Assembly: GCF_025917315.1 (NCBI RefSeq)
Contig: NZ_CP080627.1
Span: 3,100,001 to 3,164,000 of the forward strand
Source: Halomonas qaidamensis
Lineage (GTDB): Bacteria; Pseudomonadota; Gammaproteobacteria; Pseudomonadales; Halomonadaceae
Direction: 5' to 3'
DNA: 64,000 nt
The position numbers and the translations under genes were made by a program. This document shows, piece after piece, positions 39,682 through 47,962 of this stretch. Under the pieces are notes generated by a model, which was given only the letters and a program-made list of their open reading frames with translations, was not told the DNA's origin and did not search any database. Each line of letters begins with the position of its first letter. The stretch's first letter is position 1.

Positions 39682-41070
39682 ATGTCCTCTGCCAATAATT
39701 CAGATGTTCAAAACGTAGCCTCGGACTTTCTTGACAGTCACCCAGACATCACCAGCATTGACCTGTTAATCAGTGATCTTAATGGCGTTATTCGTGGTAA
39801 ACGCATTCCTAGCGACAACCTTGGCAAAGTGTTTGAAAAAGGCATTTATTTGCCTGCTTCGGTATTTGCGTTGGACATCAATGGCAACACCGTGGAAGAG
39901 ACAGGCCTGGGACTTTCCAGCGGCGACGGCGACCGCGTATGTCGCGCCATTCCCGGCACGCTCAACCCGGTCACCTGGATGAATAACAACCAGTATGGCC
40001 AGCTATTAATGACCATGGAGGAGATGGATGGCTCGCCGTTTTTTGCTGATCCACGCCAGATTCTGCGGCGCATTCTTGAGCAGTTCTCCGACCGAGGATT
40101 AACCCCCGTTGTTGCTCTCGAACTAGAGTTTTATCTGGTTGATCGTTTACGCGACGAAGAAAACTTGATTCAGCCACCGCAATCTCCTTGCAGCGGCGAG
40201 CGCGCCACTCAAAGCCAGCTTTATTCGGTGTTGGAGTTAGACGAGTATGCTGAATTTATCAATGACTTGCAGAGTGCCGCCCAGGCGCAAGGCTTGCCGC
40301 TGGATACTGTATTAAAAGAGTGTGCACCCGGCCAGTTTGAAGCCAACCTGATTCACACAGATGATGCGTTAAGCGCCTGCGACCACTCGGTACTACTCAA
40401 ACGACTGATCAAAGGCGTTGCATTAAAGCACGGCTTTGAAGCTACCTTTATGGCCAAGCCTTACGGCTTAGAAGCGGGTAGCGGCACCCATGTTCACGTC
40501 AGCCTGGTAGATAGCAACGGACATAATATCTTTGCCGAAAACGGCGACGAACCGCTGGAGAGCTCCGCACTGCAACACGCGGTAGGAGGGCTGCTGGAAC
40601 TGATGCCAGACTCCATGGCACTGCTGGCCCCCAACCTCAATTCGTTCCGCCGTTTTCAGGAAGGACTCTATGTGCCCATGGCACCTACCTGGGGGTACGA
40701 CAACCGCTCTGTGGCAATACGCGTCCCCGCAGGTCCTAAAGAAGCGCGGCGCATAGAACACCGCGTGGCGGGTGCCGATGTTAATCCCTATCTGTTACTG
40801 GCCACCGTGCTAGCCTCTATTCACCATGGCCTAACTCAACAGATTGCACCTGCGGAGCCAATCATCGGCAACGCCTATGACCAAGTCGCGCCTCAGCTGA
40901 CTAACAGCTGGACACAAGCACTACACCTGTTGAATAACAACCGCGTACTTGGCGAACAGCTTGGCGAAGACTTTATTGAAGTGTTCATTGCCAACCGCCA
41001 AGCAGAGCGCGCCGAAACCATGCGCGAAGTTAGCGCCATGGAGTATGACTGGTACTTACGACACGTATGA
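39682..41070 (+). CDS. puuA: Gamma-glutamylputrescine synthetase
   Basis: Glutamine-synthetase-like ligase that joins glutamate to putrescine using ATP, committing it to the Puu pathway. Motifs: VVALELEFYLVD (metal-binding Glu), KECAPGQFEANLIHTD, ATFMAKPYGLEAGSGTHVHVSL and NSFRRFQEGLYVPMAPTWGYDNRS, then RIEHRVAGADVNPYL. The start is taken at the ATG 39682 (MSSANNSDVQ, 462 residues) with AAGG 8 nt upstream; an in-frame TTG at 39604 would add 26 atypical residues. Divergent from puuD. Confidence 0.93.
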   Translation: MSSANNSDVQNVASDFLDSHPDITSIDLLISDLNGVIRGKRIPSDNLGKVFEKGIYLPASVFALDINGNTVEETGLGLSSGDGDRVCRAIPGTLNPVTWMNNNQYGQLLMTMEEMDGSPFFADPRQILRRILEQFSDRGLTPVVALELEFYLVDRLRDEENLIQPPQSPCSGERATQSQLYSVLELDEYAEFINDLQSAAQAQGLPLDTVLKECAPGQFEANLIHTDDALSACDHSVLLKRLIKGVALKHGFEATFMAKPYGLEAGSGTHVHVSLVDSNGHNIFAENGDEPLESSALQHAVGGLLELMPDSMALLAPNLNSFRRFQEGLYVPMAPTWGYDNRSVAIRVPAGPKEARRIEHRVAGADVNPYLLLATVLASIHHGLTQQIAPAEPIIGNAYDQVAPQLTNSWTQALHLLNNNRVLGEQLGEDFIEVFIANRQAERAETMREVSAMEYDWYLRHV

Positions 41071-41104
41071 TTTGGTAGGCAACTAATAAATAGCTAATAG
41101 AAAA

Positions 41105-41138
41105 GAGAGAGGTCCTCGCCTCTCTCTATGTGCTTTTT
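41105..41138 (+). terminator. Probable terminator after puuA
   Basis: GAGAGAGG-TCCTCG-CCTCTCTC, an 8-bp stem at 41105-41126, followed after a few bases by CTTTTT. Two further GTGCTTTTT-like stretches follow to about 41165. Confidence 0.55.
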
Positions 41139-41224
41139 ATAGGTGCTTTTTTTAATAAGCACGCTTTTAAACCCTCCCCCTCTACGCCTTTTCACCTGCT
41201 TTACCGTGCTATCTCATTTAATCT

Positions 41225-41259
41225 AAAAACGGGGTGACGAATATCTCCGTCACCCCGTT
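41225..41259 (-). terminator. Intrinsic terminator after puuB
   Basis: On the minus strand ACGGGGTGACG and CGTCACCCCGT form an 11-bp stem, followed by TTTTT (41225-41229 in plus coordinates), 28 bp beyond the puuB stop. Confidence 0.85.
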
Positions 41260-41286
41260 GCCAAGAAAGTGGTTCGCTCTAGAGCG

Positions 41287-42579
41287 CTAAACTGCCAGCC
41301 GATCACGCATGGCGTAGAACCACGCCCCCATCGCGGAAAGCGGGACACGTAACAACCGCCCACCAGGCATTGGTAAGTGGGAAATTTGTGCAAAAGCTTC
41401 AAAGCGCGTCTCTTCACCGCTGATCGTTTCTGCCACTAACTTGCCAGCCAGATGAGAGCACGTTACCCCGTGACCAGAGTACCCCTGGGCGTAGTAAACG
41501 TTGCTATTAATGCGGCCGAACTGCGGCAGGCGATTAAGTGTCAGCAAAAAGTTACCACTCCAGGCGTAATCGACGCGGACATCGCCAAGTTCTGGGAAGG
41601 TAGACAGCATTTTCGGCCGAATAGCGGCCTCAATACTAGCGGACGCCTGCCCGCCATAGTTCACCCCACCGCCATACAGCAAGCGGTTATCGGCGGTCAG
41701 GCGATAGTAATCCAAGAGGTAATTGCAATCCTCTACCGCTTTATCGTTAGGCAGTAACCGTGCAGCTAGCGCTTCAGACAGCGGCTCAGTGGTAATGATC
41801 TGGGTGCCACACGGCATCGCCTTGCTTTCCAGCTTGGGCAGCAACCCTTGCAAATAAGCATTGCCAGCCATGACAACTCGTTGAGCGGTCACGCGGCCTT
41901 TGGGCGTATGCAGCATTACCGGCTCACCGTGCTCCACGCGCGTCACGGGGGAGTGCTCAAAAACCTTGCCACCCAACGACTCCAACGCTGCTGCCTGCCC
42001 CAGCACTAAGTTGAGCGGATGCAGGTGTCCACCAGAATGATCCACCAACGCTCCCACATAACGGTCGCTGCCTATTTCTCGTTTGACCTCTTCACCTTCC
42101 AACAGCTCCAGTTGCTGATGGCCGTAACGCTCCCACAAGGCTTTTTGCTCTTTCAGGCCTTCCCACTGTTTCTTGTTACAGGCGGCAAACAAATTGCCTT
42201 CTTTTAGGTCGCAGTTGATCTGATACTTTTCAATGCGCTGACGGATAATCTGGTTTCCCTCAAAGGCCATCGCACCCAGCGCTCGGGCAGTTTCAGCGCC
42301 GTTTTGTTTCTCGATAACATCCATATCACGGCTATAGCTGTTAACGATCTGGCCACCGTTGCGCCCAGACGCCCCAAAGCCAATCGCCACGCTTTCCAGC
42401 ACCACTACACGGTGGCCGCGCTCTGCCAAATGTAGAGCTGCAGAAACACCCGTAAACCCAGCCCCGACGACGCAGACATCACACTCAATGTCCCCTTCCA
42501 GCATAGGCCTTTGAGAAGTGGAGTTTGACGATGCCGCGTAGTAAGACGCTACATGACCAGAAGACGCTTGAGGTTGCAT
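41287..42579 (-). CDS. puuB: Gamma-glutamylputrescine oxidoreductase
   Basis: FAD-dependent DAO-family oxidoreductase that oxidises gamma-glutamylputrescine to gamma-glutamyl-aminobutyraldehyde. The dinucleotide-binding motif is CDVCVVGAGFTGVSAALHLAERG, followed by GFGASGRNGGQIV, typical of PuuB and related amine oxidases. The C terminus has YYAQGYSGHGVTCSHLAGKL. Length is 430 residues. AAGGAAGGTGGCAA precedes the ATG. It is transcribed toward puuA and ends in its own terminator. The context makes PuuB the best assignment among similar oxidases. Confidence 0.9.
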   Translation of the reverse strand: MQPQASSGHVASYYAASSNSTSQRPMLEGDIECDVCVVGAGFTGVSAALHLAERGHRVVVLESVAIGFGASGRNGGQIVNSYSRDMDVIEKQNGAETARALGAMAFEGNQIIRQRIEKYQINCDLKEGNLFAACNKKQWEGLKEQKALWERYGHQQLELLEGEEVKREIGSDRYVGALVDHSGGHLHPLNLVLGQAAALESLGGKVFEHSPVTRVEHGEPVMLHTPKGRVTAQRVVMAGNAYLQGLLPKLESKAMPCGTQIITTEPLSEALAARLLPNDKAVEDCNYLLDYYRLTADNRLLYGGGVNYGGQASASIEAAIRPKMLSTFPELGDVRVDYAWSGNFLLTLNRLPQFGRINSNVYYAQGYSGHGVTCSHLAGKLVAETISGEETRFEAFAQISHLPMPGGRLLRVPLSAMGAWFYAMRDRLAV

Positions 42580-42935
42580 TTGCCACCTTCCTTTTGTTGA
42601 TTATTTTAACCAATCTGATCATATAGACCGGCGTACTAATGCGCAAGCAACAGCATAAAATGGGGATATAGAAGGTAACCGCACCTTTTACCACAAAATA
42701 AATGTTATTAAAAAAGCAACAGCTGGGTATAAAACACACGACCATTACACTGAAAATAGGCACCACCTGTTTTATGCATCGCCTCATTGAGGGCGAGATG
42801 TCGTGCTATCTGTTGGTATCTTATTAAAGGGCATGATTGAGTCGCGGCTCGCCGTTATCGCTAGCGTTGATAACCTCAGCGGCGTAACGCTAGCGCATCT
42901 GCTTATACTCACCATAGCCGCCACCGGAGACCGCT
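42580..42935. other. Gap puuB - M24 gene with a repeated palindrome
   Basis: No gene is evident in these 356 bp. CGCTAGCGTT (42859-42868) and AACGCTAGCG (42896-42905) are an exact 10-bp inverted repeat 27 bp apart, each containing the palindrome CGCTAGCG, just upstream of the next gene. They could form a leader hairpin or be two regulator half-sites. Divergent promoters must lie here. Confidence 0.5.
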
Positions 42936-44126
42936 ATGGATTATCAACACTACCGCACCGCCCTTGCCGAGACGCTCGCCCAAAGTGAGTTGCCCTTTGC
43001 GCCTTCCGAATACCAAACGCGCCTAGACAAGGTGCGCTATGCCATGGCCCAGCGCGGGCTGGATGCACTGCTGCTCACCGACCCTGCCGACATTAACTAC
43101 TTAACCGGCTATCACACTTTTGAGGTATCAGTACACGCCTGCTTAGTGTGCACACCTACACAGCTGGTGTTGCAGGTGGCCTCTATCGAAACAGGGGCGG
43201 CCGTGGTCACGGCGCGTGTTGATGAAATCATTGGTTACCGATGGGAAAGCCTGGATGAGATCATCACGCCGCTTGCGGACTTACTCACGCCTTGCGAGCA
43301 AATTGGCATCGACGGCTGGAGCAGCGGTTTACGTGTAGGCGTGATGGACGCGCTGGCCCGCTCGGTGGGTAAAGAGCGCTTCTGCGAAGCAGGTGATCTG
43401 CTCGATACGATTCGCATTGTTAAAAGTAGCGCCGAGCTTGAAATGCTCAGCGAGAGTGCGCGCATTACCGCCGCGGGCTTAGAGGCAGCGATGGCCGCTA
43501 TTCGCCCAGGCATGACCGATAACGATATTGCGGCCATCGGTGCTAAAGCACTGCTAGAAAACGGTAGCGAGTTCATGAGTTTGCAGCCTATCGTGACCAG
43601 CGGGCACCGCATCGGCGTGATTCACGTTAACCATAAGCGTCGCGTAATCCAGCCCAATGAACCGATATTTTTAGAATTTGGTGCTGCTTACCAGCGCTAT
43701 ACCGCCCCAATGATGCGCACGGCGGTGACAGGTAAGCCTAACGCTGAATTAACCGCCACCCGCGATTTGTGCCGCTCGCTGTTCGAGACGCTGTGCAGCC
43801 ACATGAAACCAGGCAACACCTTTGATAATGCCGCGAGGGCAGCGGATGCCCTGCTGGCTCCCACCCGTGACCAGCTGTTTTTCTCGGGGGTATTTGGCTA
43901 CGCCGTAGGCGCACAATTCCCCCCTAGCTGGGTGGAAGGCACCGGCTATATCGCCCAAGGCCTACATCGCCCCTTCGAAGAAAACATGGTCTTCCACTTA
44001 CCGCTTTGCCTACGCGTTCCGGGCCAGTGGGGGGTAGGGTTAAGCGATACCGTGGTGGTTACCCAACACGGCGCTGAGCCACTGACCAACAACGATTGGC
44101 AGCTCTATCAGGCAACCGATCAATAA
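42936..44126 (+). CDS. M24-family protein lacking metal ligands (creatinase/ectoine-hydrolase-like)
   Basis: A 396-residue pita-bread-fold protein. The N terminus (LPFAPSEYQTRLDKVRYAM, LLLTDPADINYLTGYHTFE) resembles the DoeA/EutD ectoine hydrolases. At the five metal positions of M24 peptidases it has E (LEFGA for DxG), P (TAPMMRT for SDxTRT), Y (GYAVG for GHGxG), P (FHLPL for xIEP) and S (GLSDTV for IEDTV), so no di-metal site is expected. Metal-free hydrolysis is known for creatinase, and His residues remain in TSGHRIGVIHVNH. The substrate is unknown; position suggests an amide or amidine linked to polyamine or ectoine breakdown. GGAGACCGCT precedes the ATG. Confidence 0.8.
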   Translation: MDYQHYRTALAETLAQSELPFAPSEYQTRLDKVRYAMAQRGLDALLLTDPADINYLTGYHTFEVSVHACLVCTPTQLVLQVASIETGAAVVTARVDEIIGYRWESLDEIITPLADLLTPCEQIGIDGWSSGLRVGVMDALARSVGKERFCEAGDLLDTIRIVKSSAELEMLSESARITAAGLEAAMAAIRPGMTDNDIAAIGAKALLENGSEFMSLQPIVTSGHRIGVIHVNHKRRVIQPNEPIFLEFGAAYQRYTAPMMRTAVTGKPNAELTATRDLCRSLFETLCSHMKPGNTFDNAARAADALLAPTRDQLFFSGVFGYAVGAQFPPSWVEGTGYIAQGLHRPFEENMVFHLPLCLRVPGQWGVGLSDTVVVTQHGAEPLTNNDWQLYQATDQ

Positions 44127-44262
44127 CGAATAGATCATCGCGCTAATAACCTAAGATTGACAGTATGATTAACCAGCGTTATTGTCACCAAAAATGCAAA
44201 TGAGAACTACTATCTTTTCATAGATGCTTTCATCTGAGGTGACAATCAGTGGAGGTAACGAC

Positions 44263-44353
44263 AAGCTCTGTTAGTAAGCCCTGATAGTAAGCTCTGTTAG
44301 TAAGCCCTGATAGTAAGTTCTGTTAGTAAGCCTCGATAGCAAGTTCGATCAGT
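44263..44353. repeat. 13-bp tandem repeat, seven copies
   Basis: Seven 13-bp units alternate as AAGCTCTGTTAGT and AAGCCCTGATAGT, so the array is also a 26-bp repeat. The last units (AAGTTCTGTTAGT, AAGCCTCGATAGC, AAGTTCGATCAGT) have drifted. The array ends about 33 bp before the next start codon. The rest of the 44127-44386 gap shows no gene. Confidence 0.9.
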
Positions 44354-44386
44354 CATTACTAAAAGTAAGCTCTATGGATAAGTGCC

Positions 44387-44761
44387 ATGACTAGTGAGCA
44401 ACGCCAGCTTCGCCAAACGTTGATTTTTTTACGCACCTCTTTTGAAGCAGTGCAGCACTCGATTGCCGGCCGGTTAGACGACCCCCTGCCCTGCTGGCTA
44501 GACACCAGCATGCTCACCCTGATGTCGCGGGAATTAGCCCGCTGCAGCCAGCAAGCCAAACCGCTCTTCCCGCCACTTGTCACCGAGCAAGTGTTTATCG
44601 CCTCTCAGCAGTGCGACTTGCTCCTCAAGCAGTGCCCTGGCGTACTAAGCAGCGCTGTTTGTTACCGTCAGCTAAGTGCGATTATGCTGGCGCTAACCAA
44701 CGCGATTGAACAAACCGACACGCCAGCCAAGCGCCGCTGGCCTTGGCAGCGACGCTTTTAA
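44387..44761 (+). CDS. Small protein of unknown function
   Basis: A 124-residue, mainly helical soluble protein (MTSEQRQLRQTLIFLRTSFE) with a basic C terminus (AKRRWPWQRRF). No signal peptide, membrane segment or domain is recognised. No strong ribosome binding site precedes the ATG, though codon structure and neighbours support a gene. It is convergent with the chemoreceptor gene, which ends 13 bp away. It could be a minor companion of the receptor, but nothing in the sequence shows that. Confidence 0.6.
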   Translation: MTSEQRQLRQTLIFLRTSFEAVQHSIAGRLDDPLPCWLDTSMLTLMSRELARCSQQAKPLFPPLVTEQVFIASQQCDLLLKQCPGVLSSAVCYRQLSAIMLALTNAIEQTDTPAKRRWPWQRRF

Positions 44762-44773
44762 ATGGTTGGTTCG

Positions 44774-46453
44774 TTAGAATGTTTCCCACTCGTCAGCAAC
44801 AAGCTCAGCTTTTTGAGTAGGTGCTTGATAGCTAGAAACAGGTTGCTTACTCACGCTTGCTGATTTTTGTGGCATCGGTAGCTGATAGCCCTCCGCCACT
44901 TTAAAATAGGCAACTGCGTTCGCAAGGTCTTGCGCCTGCTCTCCCAACGAGGCCGATGCAGTGGCCGTTTGCTCAACCAGTGAGGCGTTTTGCTGAGTGA
45001 CATCATCCATCTGGTTAATCGCAATGCTCATTTGATCAATGGCTGAGGTCTGCTCATCAGATGCTCGGCTTACGTCCTCCATAAGGTCCGACACTTTACC
45101 GATATTTACCACTATCTGTGCCATTGACTCCCCAACGGCTTTCACCAGATTGCTTCCCTGCTCAACCACGCTGTTATTGTCGGTGATCAAGTCTTGAATT
45201 TGTTTGGCTGCGTCCGCGCTGCGCTGCGCCAGGCTTCTCACTTCTTGAGCAACCACCGCAAAGCCCCGCCCCTGCTCTCCAGCACGGGCTGCTTCTACCG
45301 AGGCATTCAACGCCAAAATATTGGTCTGAAAGGCAATACCGTCGATTAAAGCCACAATACCGCTAATTTTTTCTGAACTGTGATTGAGTTCATCCATTTT
45401 ATTGACGGCTTCTTTGACTTTTTCGCCACCATAGCTCGCTGAGCGGCTAGCGGTGTGTGCAAGCGCGTTCGCTTCGCCAGTGTGCTGGGTATTATTTTTT
45501 ACCGTCGCAGCCACCTGTTCCATACTTGCGGCAGTCTCTTGAAGGCTAGATGCCTGCTCTTCAGTACGCTGTGACAGGTCAATATTGCCCGACGAAATTT
45601 GACTTGAAGCGCTCGAGATGGCGCCCGCTGAGGCCTGAATACTACCGATAAGTCCTTGCAGCTTGCCTTGCATATCGCCTAGTTCATCAAGCATATCGCC
45701 GATTTCATCGCGGTGGGCATGGTGAATTTTTTGCGTTAGGTCGCCTTCTGCCATCGCATGAAAATGACGACGCGCTTGTACCAGCGGCTGCAAGATACGT
45801 TGAATTAGCAGCCAGCTAAGAATACCCGCCAGGATAACAGCGACCAGTAGGGCACCGATCATTAAGTTCCTCATCGTTGCCGCGCGTGATACTGCATTTT
45901 CATAGCCCGCCTGAGCCTCGCGCTCTTCCTGTGCAATGAGTTCATTTAACGTGGCGTGCATTTGACGATAGGCAGGTAACGCTTGGGTGAAGGCCATCTC
46001 ATTGGCCTCTTCGTAGTTACCGACTGAGTAAAGAGGCATCGTGGGAGCTACCGTCACTAAAAGCTGCTGATAACTCTCGCGGAAACGCGCCGCGAGCGCT
46101 TCTGTTTCGGCAGACATTTCATTAGACGAGTACGCATGCCATATAGCATCGATCTGCGAGATATTTTGAATAATATTATCCATATGCATCTGCACAGAGT
46201 GATCGTGAAGCGTACTGACTGACAGCACCGGGTCATGCTGCCCCGAAAGTGACAACTCCATAATCATATCTTTAGAGTGGTCATTAAGCTGAGCAATGCG
46301 TTGGGTATCACGTAAATTTTCTTGATAAATCGTATCCACAGCGCGATTAGAGGAAGCCATTCCGCTAAAGCCCATTGCGCTAATACCTAACATGAGTATT
46401 AGCATTACGATAACCATCAAGATCAGGCGTTTTTTAATTGTCATTCGCAACAT
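44774..46453 (-). CDS. Methyl-accepting chemotaxis protein (Tar-like, EWETF tail)
   Basis: Transmembrane chemoreceptor of 559 residues: TM1 at about 9-30, a periplasmic four-helix-bundle ligand domain (35-190), TM2 at about 195-217, a HAMP domain, and a cytoplasmic signalling domain with the hairpin-tip motif GIAFQTNILALNASVEAARAG. Adaptation helices flank it. The last five residues, EWETF, match the NWETF-type pentapeptide that tethers CheR and CheB on E. coli Tar and Tsr. The ligand is unknown. No other chemotaxis gene is near. Confidence 0.93.
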   Translation of the reverse strand: MLRMTIKKRLILMVIVMLILMLGISAMGFSGMASSNRAVDTIYQENLRDTQRIAQLNDHSKDMIMELSLSGQHDPVLSVSTLHDHSVQMHMDNIIQNISQIDAIWHAYSSNEMSAETEALAARFRESYQQLLVTVAPTMPLYSVGNYEEANEMAFTQALPAYRQMHATLNELIAQEEREAQAGYENAVSRAATMRNLMIGALLVAVILAGILSWLLIQRILQPLVQARRHFHAMAEGDLTQKIHHAHRDEIGDMLDELGDMQGKLQGLIGSIQASAGAISSASSQISSGNIDLSQRTEEQASSLQETAASMEQVAATVKNNTQHTGEANALAHTASRSASYGGEKVKEAVNKMDELNHSSEKISGIVALIDGIAFQTNILALNASVEAARAGEQGRGFAVVAQEVRSLAQRSADAAKQIQDLITDNNSVVEQGSNLVKAVGESMAQIVVNIGKVSDLMEDVSRASDEQTSAIDQMSIAINQMDDVTQQNASLVEQTATASASLGEQAQDLANAVAYFKVAEGYQLPMPQKSASVSKQPVSSYQAPTQKAELVADEWETF

Positions 46454-46651
46454 AATAGCTCTCGGCGCATTAGCGCATGGCGGTTTGGTTTAACAGTTCA
46501 ACAACACACTCATTTTACTCTTTAACTTTTTTTAACAAAATTCACGTAATTGACACGCATCAAGCAAATGGCGCTTTTATCTACAAATGTTGCAGCTCTG
46601 TGATGTAACGAATGCCCCTGGCGGCCTAACGGCATCTATATCACTGCTTAG

Positions 46652-46668
46652 CAGTTTATAGTAAACTG
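46652..46668. promoter_or_regulatory. Perfect inverted repeat upstream of the ene-reductase gene
   Basis: CAGTTTA-TAG-TAAACTG, 7-bp perfect arms with a 3-bp centre, 52 bp before the start codon at 46721. It overlaps the second half-site-like GGTCTA at 46668-46673. It looks like an operator for a TetR- or similar-type regulator (NemR controls nemA in E. coli). No regulator gene is adjacent. Confidence 0.5.
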
Positions 46669-46720
46669 GTCTATTCTCTTCATCTCGATCTAATTGACCG
46701 TTTCCAAAAGGAGTTTGCCC

Positions 46721-47839
46721 ATGGCGTATGAAACGCTCTTCACCCCTATTCAGTTAGGCAGTTTATCGATTCCGAACCGCGTGATCATGGCGCCCCTAAC
46801 ACGCTCACGCACCCCAGACAGCGTTCCAGGCAAGATGCAGGAAGCCTATTACGGCCAACGAGCAGGGGCTGGGCTGATTATTAGTGAAGCCACCAATATT
46901 TCCCCTACTGCCAAGGGTTATGTGTATACACCAGGCATCTGGACAGATGATCAAGAAGCTGGCTGGAAGGGTGTGGTGAATGCAGTACATGCCAAAGGCG
47001 GCCGTATCGCGCTGCAGCTGTGGCACGTTGGGCGCGTGTCCCATGAAATGGTGCAACCGAATGGCCAACAGCCTGTTGCCCCTAGTGCATTAAAAGGGGA
47101 AGGCGCTCAGTGCTTTGTTGAGTTTGAAGACGGCACTGCTGGCCAGCACCCTACCAGTACGCCCCGTGCACTGGAAACCGATGAGATCCCAGGCATTGTC
47201 GATGACTACCGCCAAGCGGCCGTTCGCGCCAAACGCGCAGGCTTCGATATGGTTGAAGTGCATGCAGCCAATGCTTACTTGCTTAACCAGTTTTTGGCCA
47301 CCGGCACCAATCAGCGTACCGACCAATATGGCGGCTCGTTGGAGAATCGCGCACGCTTTCCATTGGAAGTCGTCGATGCGGTGATTGAGGTATTTGGCGC
47401 AGCACGTGTTGGCATTCGCCTGACGCCGTTTATCGAACTGTTCGGCCTGACCGATGATGAGCCTGAAGCCATGGCTTTCTATCTTGCGGAGCAACTGTCC
47501 AAACGCGGCTTAGCCTATCTGCACTTAAATGAGCCTAACTGGATTGGTGGCGACATCACCTTCCCTGACGGCTTTCGGGAACAAATGCGCGAACGCTTTA
47601 ACGGCTGCCTGATCTACTGCGGCAACTACGACGCTGCTCACGCAGAAGCTCGCATTAGCGAAAAAACTGCTGATGCGGTGGCCTTTGGCCGTCCTTATAT
47701 CGCCAACCCAGACTTGCCAGAACGCTTCCGAGTGAACGCGCCACTTACCGAACCGAACCCCGAAACGTTCTACGGTGGTGACGAAAAAGGCTATACCGAT
47801 TATCCATTTATGGATAACGGCTACGATCGTATTGACTAA
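46721..47839 (+). CDS. nemA: Old yellow enzyme family alkene reductase
   Basis: FMN-dependent reductase of activated C=C bonds (N-ethylmaleimide, nitro compounds, quinone-like electrophiles). The start MAYETLFTPIQLGSLSIPNR and PLTRSRTPDSVPGKMQEAYY are typical. The FMN and active-site region is in ALQLWHVGRVSH, and VHAANAYLLNQFL and YGGSLENRARFPLEV are conserved. Length is 372 residues. The ATG at 46721 has AAGGAG 7 nt upstream; a longer reading to 46694 is not supported. Followed by a terminator. Confidence 0.92.
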   Translation: MAYETLFTPIQLGSLSIPNRVIMAPLTRSRTPDSVPGKMQEAYYGQRAGAGLIISEATNISPTAKGYVYTPGIWTDDQEAGWKGVVNAVHAKGGRIALQLWHVGRVSHEMVQPNGQQPVAPSALKGEGAQCFVEFEDGTAGQHPTSTPRALETDEIPGIVDDYRQAAVRAKRAGFDMVEVHAANAYLLNQFLATGTNQRTDQYGGSLENRARFPLEVVDAVIEVFGAARVGIRLTPFIELFGLTDDEPEAMAFYLAEQLSKRGLAYLHLNEPNWIGGDITFPDGFREQMRERFNGCLIYCGNYDAAHAEARISEKTADAVAFGRPYIANPDLPERFRVNAPLTEPNPETFYGGDEKGYTDYPFMDNGYDRID

Positions 47840-47870
47840 AGAGCTTGCCCAACAACATGCCATAAGAATG

Positions 47871-47900
47871 AAAAGCACCACTTAAGTGGTGCTTTTTTTT
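47871..47900 (+). terminator. Intrinsic terminator after nemA
   Basis: AAAAGCACCACTT-AAGTGGTGCTTTT stem followed by a run of T to 47900, 31 bp after the stop codon. Symmetric enough to act in both directions. Confidence 0.9.
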
Positions 47901-47962
47901 GTCTGCGCCTGCCCAAACGCTGCTAGGCTATTGATTCTGGCGTTTTAACCTACAGGTGAGTC

